A program made the translations under genes and the position numbers. Positions 18,801 to 28,700 of a stretch of 64,000 bases of DNA are shown in pieces. The notes beneath the pieces are model-generated. The model was not told the DNA's origin, made no database searches, and was given only the letters and a program-made list of their open reading frames with translations. This DNA is from Flavobacteriales bacterium (GTDB lineage: Bacteria; Bacteroidota; Bacteroidia; Flavobacteriales_C; GCA-002722245). Numbering within the stretch: the stretch's first letter is position 1; each line of letters begins with the position of its first letter. The stretch lies in the NCBI GenBank assembly GCA_023251075.1, contig JAHEZM010000003.1:62001-126000 (forward strand), read 5' to 3'.

Positions 18801-20226
18801 GATTAAATAACCCGGTGGTGGTATTGGTAATTCCCGGTCCGCTCCATGCATTTGGAAAGTTCAGTGCATCTTCAGCACTAATATTTTTACATTTCCATTT
18901 TACCGATAAATCAACAGGAGCATCTCCCACACAAAATGGTCCGGCAGGTTGAATTTCCAAATAATCTCTTGGCGGAATAAACATGTTAGGCAAGCCATAA
19001 CCCATGTTTTCTGTACCCACATTGATGGCATTTACGTTAAGCGACGGGGTTCCATCGGGCGTGCTGATTTTTGCCAAAGTATTTCTGTAATTCCACGGAT
19101 CCTCAATAAATGAAGCAACATAAAGACTTCCATCTCCTCCTAATTTTATGGAAGCGGCATTTACCGAGCTTCCTGCAAAATTCGAAGTTAATTCGGTATA
19201 TCCATTTCCTCCACCTACATTGAAATAGCCTATTTTCCCATTGATAGGAGTATATGGATCGCATAGATAGGTTACATACAATCGGTTTCCGGAAGGAGAG
19301 AACTCGCAATCGTAAGGGTTGCTGTGATCAGCATCGTTGGTATTGATTCCTGTTGATCCGGAAAAAACACCCGTTTGATTATTGAAGTTCATAATACAAA
19401 CTGAATTTTGCGGATCCCACGTTCCGTCTCCGCAATGGTGGGTTGCCCCAGCTTTTTTACCATCCCATGAAAATTGTAAAGAAGAACGTTCGTTCGAAGT
19501 TTGTCCAACCACTAAAAATCCCAAATTTGATTTTACAGGTGTTGTATTTAATCCACTGCAAGAAAGTAAATAGGTGTTATAAGTTGTTGATCCGGCTGGA
19601 GTTGCTTCATGTGTGGCAATCCAAATATCTACACCGTTGGCGTGCCATGTTGCAGCCAACTGTTCTGTTGAGCGAAAATTACCAATTCTGGTAGGCGCGC
19701 TTACTGTTCCTGCTGCCTTATTGTAAATGGAATAATTAAAACCATAAGTTAATCCCGCTGCTCCTGAAATTGCATCATCGGTAGTAAAGATATAGTAGTC
19801 GTTAGTGTTTAACGGATGCTTTGCAACCAATACTCCTTGTACAGCACTGCTGTAATCTCCCGATGCATTTTCAGCACCTGCTTTTAATCTTCCACCCGGA
19901 ACAGGAATTTGTGTTCCTGCAGCATTCCATATATAGATCCCATTGGTGTAGAAAATTAAATTTCCACTTTCATCACTAATAGAGGAAGTGCCTTCATAAG
20001 AATCAATTCCTCCAGTAGTTAAAGTAGAGAGAATGGGAGCGGTGCTTCCGTTAGCACCGAAATTCAATTTCTTTTCTTTACCAAAATACCAGTTGGTGTG
20101 GGTTGGCCATTGCCATTGGTTTTGCGAAGCCGGACAAACTTGCGCCTGGGAAAAGGAGCTTTGACCTAATAAGATCAAAGAAAGAAGAATTAAAAATTCA
20201 CTGATGTTTACCTTTACCGCTTTCAT
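15841..20226 (-). CDS. Giant T9SS type-B surface protein: propeller-like N-domain, Ig-like and PKD repeats
   Basis: The 1461-residue protein has a signal peptide ending about residue 27. A roughly 400-residue N-terminal domain follows with WYFGKEKKLNFG, SDESGNLIFYTNG and NDYYIFTTDD, typical of the propeller-like head of many gliding-motility-associated proteins. Several Ig-like repeats of about 70 residues carry two Cys each (ICQGDP and GCKDTASATLTV) and two PKD-like domains follow them. The end (YVPNAFTPNADGTNDIFF, FDRWGELIF) is the CHU_C-type T9SS type-B sorting domain. The head is closely similar to that of 32350-36162. It is likely a cell-surface adhesin or glycan-binding protein; the ligand is unknown. 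Confidence 0.85.
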   Translation of the reverse strand: MKAVKVNISEFLILLSLILLGQSSFSQAQVCPASQNQWQWPTHTNWYFGKEKKLNFGANGSTAPILSTLTTGGIDSYEGTSSISDESGNLIFYTNGIYIWNAAGTQIPVPGGRLKAGAENASGDYSSAVQGVLVAKHPLNTNDYYIFTTDDAISGAAGLTYGFNYSIYNKAAGTVSAPTRIGNFRSTEQLAATWHANGVDIWIATHEATPAGSTTYNTYLLSCSGLNTTPVKSNLGFLVVGQTSNERSSLQFSWDGKKAGATHHCGDGTWDPQNSVCIMNFNNQTGVFSGSTGINTNDADHSNPYDCEFSPSGNRLYVTYLCDPYTPINGKIGYFNVGGGNGYTELTSNFAGSSVNAASIKLGGDGSLYVASFIEDPWNYRNTLAKISTPDGTPSLNVNAINVGTENMGYGLPNMFIPPRDYLEIQPAGPFCVGDAPVDLSVKWKCKNISAEDALNFPNAWSGPGITNTTTGLFNPTVAGPGKHLIKYQICTIEDTIYIIVKPKPNAHLANQTKCNNDPAVTFDAGPGYSSYVWSANGTGTARTTPGSTAGTYTVIVDSLGCKDTVSATLTVTTCSCPDTSLNNIPAQCSSGGTINLTTYKITAEAGTWTIQSAPVGSTATITGTTFNIKNTVAGNYVVRYTINTTQPGCATYAERTIVINAKPNVVIAPKSICQGDPAASFDAGAGFTTYAWDNGLGIAQNYSTNINGPHGVIVTDAKGCKDTALTNLTVNTKPNITVNNVTVCQGLGGGTFNAGSGYANYNWDNGLGSMVTYNTSTSGNHSVIVTTTDGCKDTASATLTINPNPSITLTNLERCAGDPSVIFDAGAGFTVYNWDNGAASTQQLSTKISGTHTVIVTDANTCKDTVSATLTENPKPSVTLADKSICPLDPPAIFDATTAGVTYNWDNNAATTAQLSTSIAGLHTVIITTAKGCKDTASATLTVLINFDATISVSATQDTVCKSAPAFTVTKLMAGGTWSATCGSCIDNTGKFTPSLATLGKNTITYSNSSSCGDTATVDVFILPVFTSSISANATVCEKEKHTFTNSFMPVDPSTLGYTIPGIWKMVGGGNGINALTGEFDAALSGVGTFKVTYNISPTIYPCYIPDTAVITVLAKPVVNISGDTTVCSSSAGIQLGGSITGGTWVGQGMNSSSGYFSTAGLGDGYYPIQYQLNAVQCKDSADYMLHILHVPATDFSGDKLMGCVPLQVNFTDASEEVPVSSIWQFNQGSGNITSVGTAGPVTYTNAGDYDVTLINTYANGCSSTLSKSQYIHAYAIPDAEFTSSPELISTLNPIASFTDLSSADVTTWDWKFTSKGTPTTSTLKNPEVTFSSVVDDTVQVWLTVTNQGGCIDSITHNVILRTNTVIYVPNAFTPNADGTNDIFFPTGINYAEKGYEFMVFDRWGELIFKTNNASEGWNGKRDNNLRDAQIDVYVWRVTYVDHFSGVKQDPIVGIVSLVR

Positions 20227-20332
20227 GGTGTTGTATTTTAGGGGTTACACTAAAAGAACAAAGAAGAGCAGTTAAAAGCTTTGCATTTTTTCGAATATCG
20301 ATCGACATTCTGCGTAGTTATATAACATACAC

Positions 20333-20379
20333 TTGGACACTATGCGCAGTAATAATTTTAAATTTTTGAAAATCAATTA
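20333..20379. promoter_or_regulatory. Shared regulatory element, copy 2
   Basis: A TTGGACA box, GCGCAGTAATAATTTT and TTGAAAATCAATTA occur in the same order as at 25504-25546, followed in both by a TTACATG block. It lies 107-153 bp upstream of the start codon at 20226. Confidence 0.55.
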
Positions 20380-20454
20380 GTTACATGCTTTCTACGTAAA
20401 AAATACTAGATTTATTTTGTAACAAAAAACCATTGTATTCAACTACAATAGAAC

Positions 20455-20489
20455 AAAAAAATCCTTTGGTTTTGCCAAAGGATTTTTTT
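20455..20489 (-). terminator. Intrinsic terminator after the 1623-residue surface-protein gene
   Basis: A perfect 15-bp stem (20455-20469 with 20475-20489) encloses a TTTTG loop. Its A/T-rich base gives T runs on either strand. It ends the minus-strand gene whose stop is at 20505. Confidence 0.85.
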
Positions 20490-20504
20490 CCATATTAAAG
20501 AAAA

Positions 20505-23500
20505 CTATTTAATAACTTCTACCCATCCTGTTTCCTGATAATTTTTATGTGATGAATCGGTGTAATTAATAATCCAGTAATAAACTCCTCCTGTAACACC
20601 GCTGCCATTGTAATTTCCATCCCAGCGTGGAAGCACATTCTGTGATTGAAATACTTTTATGCCCCATCTGTCGAATACTTCAAATTCTACAGTAACCACG
20701 TTATCCATAAAGTGTTTATAGTTACCATCGTTGATAGCTTTTCCATCGCAATCCATAGGGAAGAAATCATCGTTCATTCCATCACCATTGGGTGTAGTTA
20801 CATTTGGAAAACAAAATTGAGTAGGCTCACATTTCTCTGTAACTACTAATGCATCATTGGCTTTACAACCATAGTTATTTTCTACTTCTACTGAAATATT
20901 TCCAGGAGCCATTAAAGTAATTTTTTGATTGGTAGAAGAAGTTGACCAGGTAATTTTTGAGTAGCCAGAAGGCAATTCAAATTCAAAAACTTCTTTTCCG
21001 GTGAAGCAAACCGAAGTGTCATTACCTAATGAAACCGTTGGGTTGGCATGATAAATAACATTTACCGTATCACCCCCTATACAACCTCTTCCATCCATTA
21101 CTACCACACCATAACTTCCGTTTTGAGTAATGGTTTTGCTAGCACCACCCAATACATTATCCCAGGTGTAAGTTACAGAAGGTACAAAAGGTCCGTATTC
21201 TGAGGCATCTAAAACAACCGTTGCATTTTCGCAGAGTTCAATATCTGGTCCGAAATCTACGTGTAATGTATCTCCCATTGAAATAAAAGCCGATTTAGTA
21301 TTCTTACAATTATTTCCATCGGTAACGGTTAAGGAAACACTAGTATTCGGTGTGCTATAATCGATATAAGAAAGAGACGATCCTGTACTCCAATGGTATC
21401 CAGCGAAGTTGTTGGGAATAGGGGCAAGAAGAATGCTTCCTCCCGGACAAACAGAAGTATCGGGTAAGTTAAAAGAAGGTAAAGTATCTACCGTTAATGT
21501 AGCTGTTGTTGTGTCTTTACAACCATTAGCATCGTGAACAATTATTTGGTAAGTTCCGGCACTGTTGGTTGTTAATGTTGATGAGTTTCCATTGATTGGT
21601 CCACTCCATTCATAGAAAGAAAACCCAGCCCCAATATCAAAAGTAACAGCAGGATCTCCTTCACAAATACTGGTGCCACTTAAAGATATATTTGGTTTGG
21701 TATTTACTGTTAAAGTAACATCAGTAGTATCTCTGCAAGATTTGTTATCTACCACAATTACAGTGTATGTTCCTGTAATGTTGGTACTCAAAGTAGAGTT
21801 GTTTCCAGTTTTTGGTCCACTCCATTCATAAGAGGAATATCCTAAACCAGCATCGAATGTTACTGCTGCATCTCCCTCACAAATAGTGTCGTTTGCAATG
21901 CTGATATTTGGTTTTGTATTAATAGTTAAAGTTGCACTGGCTGTATCTTTACAACCCGTATTATTGCTTACGATTACAGTGTAAATTCCCGCTGAATCAG
22001 CAACTTCGAATTCACTGTTCCCTGATCCTTTTCCACTCCATTGGTAAGAGGAGTATCCTGCCCCAGCATCAAATGATGGAGCAGTTGATCCTTCGCAATA
22101 TTCGAGATTATTTAGAGTAACGTTTGGTTTTGTATAGTAGGATAAATTGGCTGAAGCTGAATTAGAACAGGTTCCATCAGAAACAGTAACAGTGTATTTT
22201 CCATCTTTTGTTGCAATGCTGGAATCAGAAGAACCAGTACCATTGTCGCCCCACTGATAAGAAGTAAAGGCTCCACCTGCTTTAAACCAAGTAGTGTCTC
22301 CTTTGCAAATCGATTGATCGCTTAAAGTGATTATTGGCAGTGGATTTACAGTAAGTGTAGCAGAACCTGATCCCGAACATCCGTTTTTAGTAACTGTTAC
22401 CTTGTAAATTCCCGCTTTTGAAGTTGTAATAGTTTGTGTGTTGCCAATAGTATCACCACTCCAAATATAGGTAGAACCTGTATTTCCTGCATCGAAACTT
22501 ACAGAAGGAGATCCTTCGCAAATACTTTGATTAGCCATTGTAACTAATGGTGTATCTACAACTGTTAGAGTAGCAGAGCCAGAACCAGAGCAGCCGTTTT
22601 TAGTAACGGTTACTTTGTAATTGCCTGCTTTTGATGTGGTAATAGTTTGTGTATTTCCCGTTGTATCACCACTCCAAACATAAGTAGCACCTATATTTCC
22701 TGCGTCGAATACAGCTGATGTTCCTTTACAAATACTTTGGTTAGCCATGCTCACCACAGGAGTATCAACCACAGTTAAAGTAGCAGATCCTTTACCTGAA
22801 CATCCGTTTTTGCTTACAGTAACGGTATATTTACCACTTATAAAAGCAGAGGTAGTTTGTGCTGTTCCAGTTCCGTTATCACTCCATACAAAATTAGCAC
22901 CTGTGTTACCTGCGTCGAAAGAAGCGCCTGTTCCCTCACAAATACTTTTATTTGCCATTGTCACTACAGGCGTATCAATAACTGTAAGTATAGCATCAGC
23001 ATTGATGGTACATCCATTTAAAGTGATAGCTACATTGTACACTCCAGCATTACCAGCTGATGTTGTTCTACCGGTGCCAGAACCTAAACCACTCCACAGG
23101 TAAGTAGCGCCGGGGTTTCCGGCATCAAAAGAGGTAGCCGGAGCACCTTTACAAATTTGTTTATCGGCAATGTCATCTGTTGGATTTGCCTTCACGGTAA
23201 GAGTAGCAGAGCCAGAGCCAGAGCAGCCGTTTTTAGTAACGGTTACTTTGTAATTGCCTGCTTTTGATGTGGTAATAGTTTGTGTATTTCCCGTTGTATC
23301 ACCACTCCAAACATAAGTAGCACCAACATTCCCTGCATCGAAAATAACAGCAGGAGCTCCTGCGCAAATACTTTGATTGGCCATATTCACAACAGGCGTA
23401 TCTATTACAGTAAGGGTTGCAGAAGCATTGATGGTACATCCATTTAATGTGATAGCTACATTGTACACACCATCAGTACCTGCCACCGTTGTTTGTCCGT

Positions 23501-25376
23501 TCCCAGAACCCAATCCACTCCAAACATAAGTAGCACCTGTATTTCCCGCGTCAAATGAAGTAGCCGAACTACCTTTACAAATTTGTTTATCGGCAATTCC
23601 ATCCACTGGAAGTGCTTTTACTCTTATGGTTCTTTCTGCATATTTAGCACAGGCTCCTCCTGGATCAGGACTTAATGTATATCTTACTGTATAGGTTCCA
23701 GCTGCAGTTGCTGAAGTGGTGGTAAACACCGTACCAACTAATGTTGGGTAGTTAGCTCCTGCACCTTGAATACTCCATGTTCCGGCGGCGGCAGTTCCAT
23801 CATACAATGCTAAATCTACAGTATTTCCAGAACAAATAGCTGGTATGGAAGGAGCGAGAGAAGTATCCGGACAAGCTACACCACAGTTGCTAATAGTGAT
23901 TAGTTTAGAATCAAAGTTACAAGCTGAAATAGTGTAGGTAATAGTATGGCTTCCTGCACCGGCAATAGCAGGATCAAAAGTACCTAAAGAACTATTGGTA
24001 ATACACGCGCCACAGCTGGCAGTCCATGTTCCACCTGCAGGTGTTGCCTTTAAGTTGAATGGGCTTTTGGTATTACAAATAGGATTGATACCCGTAGTAT
24101 CAATGCTTGCAAAACTAATTGCTTTTGGAATCATATTGGGTAAGGCCGCATCGGAGGTATTAGTACCAAGACTTACCGCATTTTTATTGTAAGTTAATCC
24201 TGCCACAGGGCCATCTAAATTTCCTGAGATGGTTGCCAAATAATTTGTGTTTTTCATGGCTCGGTATAACTTTCCATCCGGACCAATAAGTATTTGTCCG
24301 CTTGGGGAATGATCTCCACCAGCCGCAGCTACTTGTGTTCCAGGTACTATTGTTTCGGTTGCCTTTATAGCTGCAGCATTTCCCCATGTTGTTACATCGT
24401 ATTGATTGATGTCCCAAATTGAGACATATGACACATAAATTTTGGTATCGTTGGGAGACCAAACAACATCATAACCTGCGTCGGTTGAGGTGCCCAAAGT
24501 ATTTCCTAATTCTGTAGATAAAGTTATTGCTCCGGTACTTTGATTAAAATCAAATAGAGAAAGCGAATTTTCATACGGCCATTGTGCATGATGAGCTACT
24601 GCTAATTTATTTCCTGCATTAGAAAAAGTCATTGACCCCCTCCCTTCATCTGCACTAAGATACCCTCCAGGTACTAACCCCGTATAGGTAGATTTAGTGG
24701 TGGCGTTTACATTGATTCCAGTACTGGTGAGTAAGTACGAATAAAAAATATTCTTTTTTGAATCTCTGGTAACAATCCATACGTCACAGCCATTCGCATG
24801 CTTTACTGCAGCTAACATTTCTGTGGTATTGAAATTAACACCTGCATCAGTTTTTAATCGAGTAGAGGCTGAAACCTGACCAGCTCCTACATTGGCAGTC
24901 ATATCAACAGTTGCGTAATTCAATCCTACTTTTGCACATGAGCCAAAAACACAATTCCCTGCATCACATGTAAATATGTAATACAAATTCGGATTTTTAG
25001 GTGCGCCAATTACTAATACCCCCTGAGAAGCACTCACGCCTCCACCATCATCAGCTCCTTTTATAGTGTTGTTTCCTCCCGCCATTACTGAGTCATTGGC
25101 TCTTAAAACACTTAAGCCGTTTGTATAGAACTGTAGTACGCCGTTGGCATCAGAAACTGATGCCATACTTTCATATACCTCATTCAATGCTCCATTGTCA
25201 CCAAAATTGTGTGGGTAAGTAGACGGTGGTGTGGTATTAAATGTAATCCCCACTCCTTCTCCGAACGACCAGTTGTAATCTTCTTTTTGTCCAAATACCA
25301 TGCTTCCCAAAAGCATGAGTAAACCTAAAAACAAGACATCTAAGGCTGTGCTTGGTTTTTTTGCTCTTTCTTCCAT
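20505..25376 (-). CDS. Giant T9SS type-B surface protein with about 13 Ig-like repeats
   Basis: The 1623-residue protein has an N-terminal signal anchor after a short charged stretch (MEERAKKPST). A propeller-like head of about 420 residues contains YNWSFGEGVGITFNT, VLQFYTNGLSVL and PNLYYIFTCD. Thirteen repeats of about 70 residues follow, each with SICKG-type and NGCSGSGSATLTV-type Cys motifs. The C-terminal type-B sorting domain contains CFPNVTTPNGDGMNDDFFP and FDRWGIKVFQS. Repeats 2, 5 and 6 are nearly identical in protein, and two show a 125-bp DNA match with one difference, so the array recombines. It is probably a long surface fibre presenting the head; ligand and link to gliding or chitin are unproven. 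Confidence 0.85.
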   Translation of the reverse strand: MEERAKKPSTALDVLFLGLLMLLGSMVFGQKEDYNWSFGEGVGITFNTTPPSTYPHNFGDNGALNEVYESMASVSDANGVLQFYTNGLSVLRANDSVMAGGNNTIKGADDGGGVSASQGVLVIGAPKNPNLYYIFTCDAGNCVFGSCAKVGLNYATVDMTANVGAGQVSASTRLKTDAGVNFNTTEMLAAVKHANGCDVWIVTRDSKKNIFYSYLLTSTGINVNATTKSTYTGLVPGGYLSADEGRGSMTFSNAGNKLAVAHHAQWPYENSLSLFDFNQSTGAITLSTELGNTLGTSTDAGYDVVWSPNDTKIYVSYVSIWDINQYDVTTWGNAAAIKATETIVPGTQVAAAGGDHSPSGQILIGPDGKLYRAMKNTNYLATISGNLDGPVAGLTYNKNAVSLGTNTSDAALPNMIPKAISFASIDTTGINPICNTKSPFNLKATPAGGTWTASCGACITNSSLGTFDPAIAGAGSHTITYTISACNFDSKLITISNCGVACPDTSLAPSIPAICSGNTVDLALYDGTAAAGTWSIQGAGANYPTLVGTVFTTTSATAAGTYTVRYTLSPDPGGACAKYAERTIRVKALPVDGIADKQICKGSSATSFDAGNTGATYVWSGLGSGNGQTTVAGTDGVYNVAITLNGCTINASATLTVIDTPVVNMANQSICAGAPAVIFDAGNVGATYVWSGDTTGNTQTITTSKAGNYKVTVTKNGCSGSGSATLTVKANPTDDIADKQICKGAPATSFDAGNPGATYLWSGLGSGTGRTTSAGNAGVYNVAITLNGCTINADAILTVIDTPVVTMANKSICEGTGASFDAGNTGANFVWSDNGTGTAQTTSAFISGKYTVTVSKNGCSGKGSATLTVVDTPVVSMANQSICKGTSAVFDAGNIGATYVWSGDTTGNTQTITTSKAGNYKVTVTKNGCSGSGSATLTVVDTPLVTMANQSICEGSPSVSFDAGNTGSTYIWSGDTIGNTQTITTSKAGIYKVTVTKNGCSGSGSATLTVNPLPIITLSDQSICKGDTTWFKAGGAFTSYQWGDNGTGSSDSSIATKDGKYTVTVSDGTCSNSASANLSYYTKPNVTLNNLEYCEGSTAPSFDAGAGYSSYQWSGKGSGNSEFEVADSAGIYTVIVSNNTGCKDTASATLTINTKPNISIANDTICEGDAAVTFDAGLGYSSYEWSGPKTGNNSTLSTNITGTYTVIVVDNKSCRDTTDVTLTVNTKPNISLSGTSICEGDPAVTFDIGAGFSFYEWSGPINGNSSTLTTNSAGTYQIIVHDANGCKDTTTATLTVDTLPSFNLPDTSVCPGGSILLAPIPNNFAGYHWSTGSSLSYIDYSTPNTSVSLTVTDGNNCKNTKSAFISMGDTLHVDFGPDIELCENATVVLDASEYGPFVPSVTYTWDNVLGGASKTITQNGSYGVVVMDGRGCIGGDTVNVIYHANPTVSLGNDTSVCFTGKEVFEFELPSGYSKITWSTSSTNQKITLMAPGNISVEVENNYGCKANDALVVTEKCEPTQFCFPNVTTPNGDGMNDDFFPMDCDGKAINDGNYKHFMDNVVTVEFEVFDRWGIKVFQSQNVLPRWDGNYNGSGVTGGVYYWIINYTDSSHKNYQETGWVEVIK
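22567..23324. repeat. Two 125-bp near-identical direct copies within the Ig-repeat array
   Basis: Bases 22567-22691 and 23200-23324 match at 124 of 125 positions and lie 633 bp apart in the 20505-25376 gene. Flanking repeats are far less similar, which points to recent duplication or gene conversion. Confidence 0.85.
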
Positions 25377-25719
25377 ATTGTTGTAATTTATTTATAGTTG
25401 TAGTGATTTCGAACTAAGAGCAATTTACGAGAGAGGAGCACTTTAGTATTTTACATATTACCGTAATAGATTGACCAAAGAGATACGCTGAGCAGCGAGT
25501 GAATGGACAAAACACGCAATAATTTTAACTAATTGAAAATCAATTATTTATTACATGTTTTCAAAATCAGAAATGAGTTTTAAAAGACGAAATGTCTTAG
25601 CTATGTCGATTAGGATTTTTACTTTCCTGGTAAGGAAAGCAAGAATATCTTAAGTGTTTGTGCAAAATAGTAAGAGAAGTATAAGTTTTAAATATTTATT
25701 AATCAGGTTAAATCACAAA
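25377..25719. other. Intergenic region between two giant surface-protein genes
   Basis: No gene was seen in the 343 bp. It contains the shared element at 25504-25546. It also has a 6-bp stem, CTTTCC/GGAAAG (25622-25639), and a weak AAGAC/GTCTT hairpin near 25590 that could serve as a poor terminator for the gene ending at 25720. Confidence 0.6.
25504..25546. promoter_or_regulatory. Shared regulatory element, copy 3
   Basis: TGGACAAAACACGCAATAAT is followed by TTGAAAATCAATTA (the TTGA-N3-TCAA palindrome). The blocks match those at 20333-20379 and 1850-1886. It lies 128-170 bp upstream of the start at 25376. Confidence 0.55.
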
Positions 25720-28700
25720 TTAAAATAGAGGGGTTACCGTACCTATTCTTTCTTCTGTTTTCTTTTTCCCCTGTTCGGAAGCAATAACATATTTTATTTT
25801 GTATACATATACATCTTCCTGAACTTTATTTCCTTTGTATGTTCCGTTCCATCCGTTATCGATGGAAGTAGATTGAAATATTAGTTCTCCCCAGCGATTG
25901 AATATCAGCATTTCAAATTCCAGTAAATTTTTTCCTTCCGCCAGAAAAATATCGTTTTTGTGATCACCGTTGGGGGTGAAGGAATTAGGAATGTAAAAGC
26001 TGCTTTCACAATAGTTGCCATAAAGCACAGTATCTCTTGCCTGGCAATTGTTTATGTTGATACTTAAAATATATTCGCCCTCTTTATCAATGATAATTTG
26101 CGGAATGGTTTCCCCGGTGTTCCAAGAGTAAGAATAGTTATTATTGTTTAAATCGGAACCGATTAAAACAGGTGCTTCTTCCTTAAAACAAATAATCTGT
26201 GCCTGATTACTGGTTGCAAGAAAATCTTTAGGTAGCATTACTTCATTCACGTATATTGTTTTCTGTTCTTTGCATTCCCCTTTACTTATTTCTACAGTGT
26301 AGTTTCCTTTTTTATTTACAGTAATTGTTTGAGTGGTTTCTTTCGTATTCCAGAAGTAATTAAAGCCATTGTTTTGGGCACTTAGGGTTGTTGTTTCTCC
26401 TTCGCAAATTGAAACAGAATCAAGAAAAATACTAATATCGGGAAGTTGAACAAATGAAATATTGATGGCATCTGAACCCGAACAACCATTAGCATCATTC
26501 ACATTCAATGTAATATTAGCATTGTTGTTAATACTAATGCTTTCGGTGCTTTCTCCTGTACTCCAAGTAAAGTTGTAGCCATTACTTTGCAAATAATTAT
26601 TGCTTAAAACAGCAGTTTCTCCCTCGCAAAACAGGGTGTCGGTACTTTGTATTTCTACTGTAAGATTAGATTTTACTATAAGTGAGGCGCTGTCTCTGCC
26701 TACACAGCCATATTGATCGGTTACATCAACAAAAACTGTGGTATTTGCTGTTGCATTGTTAATGCTTAAGTTATTTAAGGTGCTATTGTTATTCCATTTA
26801 TAGGTGTACGGACCATTGTCATTGTTATAAGTGCTGATATCGAAGGAATGAGAGTTGCCCGGGCAAACTTCTGCATCCACTAAAATATTAGAAGAGGGTT
26901 TGTTAATGAGGTTGATGGTGACACTATCACTTGCTCTACATCCTTCATTATTGGTAACAGTTAGTGAATGTAATCCTCCCTTGGAAGTAGTATAATTCAC
27001 ACCATTGTGTGCGCCGTTATTCCAATTGTAAGTTTTAAATCCGTTAGCCGCATTAAGTGTTACGCTTGCGCCGGAACAAATATTTTTATCTGCACCTAAA
27101 TCTATTACTGGTAATGAATAATTTATCAGGTTCATGATTCCATTACCAATGCATCCATTGTTGTTTACCGTAACCGAATAAGGTCCTGCATTTTTTGCTT
27201 TTATAGAACCACTTGTTTCACCAGTATTCCATAAGAAAGTATAGCCGGCACCGCTGTATCCACTTTGAATAATAGTGCTGTCACCGGGGCAAATACTGTC
27301 GTTATTTAATGTAATATTCAAATTGGTGCTAATAGAAACTATAGCACTGTCTTTGTCTTTACATCCCTGCCCATCGCTTACTTCTAAAGTATAGGTTCCG
27401 GCACCCGATGCTGTTACAGAATCCAAATTTCCTGATGCGTTATTACTCCACACATAATTGTAATTATTATCACCTCCTGTTACATTGGGTTTGAGCACTA
27501 AATTTGTTCCCGCACAAATACTTTTATTATTCCCTCCAAAATCAATATTCACGTTACCAGGAGATACATTTATGTTTATATCATCACTATTGCTGCATCC
27601 ATTTTTATCCGTAACGGTTAAGTTATAATTTCCTGCTGAAGAAGTATTGTAAGTGCTTTGATTACCCACCACCGTTGTGCCGTTTTTCCACTCATAAGTG
27701 AAATTTCCATTTAGTCCGTTTGCACTTAAGGTAACTGTGTTTCCGCTACAAATATTTTTATCGGTACCTAAGTCGAGTGCGGGCAAAGCATTCACCACGA
27801 GAGTCATGCTATCTTTTCCTTTACATCCATTATTATTTACCTCAACACTGTAAACACCAGCAGTATTGACATTAATAGAAGAGGTGGCAGCACCTGTATT
27901 CCACAAGAAGGTATATGCCGGTGCGTTGTATCCACTTAGGATGGTTGAGCTTTCACCACTACAAATGGTATCATTCTTCAGGTCAACATTTAAACCTGCT
28001 GCATAGGTAATTACTACTGTATCTTTATCTAAACATCCTTTGCTATCGCTCACTTGTAATATATATAAACCATCAGCCGATGCAGTATAGGTATTGCTAT
28101 TTCCGCTGCCTTTACCACTCCATAAATAGGCGTAGCCCCCGCTGCCACCCGTTGCTGTTCCCTGTAGTATTGTACTGCTACCATTGCAAATGCTGAGTGT
28201 TTTGGCTCCCATGTTTAATACCGGTGCGCTAACAGTAATTACATTTATTTTTTTACTTGTTTTACATCCCGTGGCATCGGTAACTTGAATAGTGTAGAGT
28301 CCGGGCATTGTTACCGGTAAATTGTAATTAGTGGTATTGGTGCTATAAGGAAGAGCAGTATTACCTAATAAGGTTACTATTATGTTGAAAGGAGCTGTAC
28401 CCCCTAGTGTGAGTGATAAATTAGTGTTGCCTCCTACACACATCGTACTATCCCCACTAATATTAATTGTAGGCGCATTTTTAAGTGTAATTATTGCACT
28501 TCCTTTTCCTAAAGTATCGCAATTGGCATCCCATGCACTATCTACTTTATAAGTGCCTGCTGTTTTTGCATAGAAGGTGAAGGTATTTCCTGTTATTCCT
28601 GTTTTCAGGTATTTATTGACGCCGTTGCTGTATTTAAGTTTGAAGGGAGCAGTGCCTTTTAAAGCAACAGTGATCAAAGCAGAATCACCCAAACAAATAG

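Noticed and set aside
22747-23103. Plus-strand open frames inside the Ig-repeat genes
   Set aside because: They are antisense shadows repeated with the period of the array, lacking start signals.
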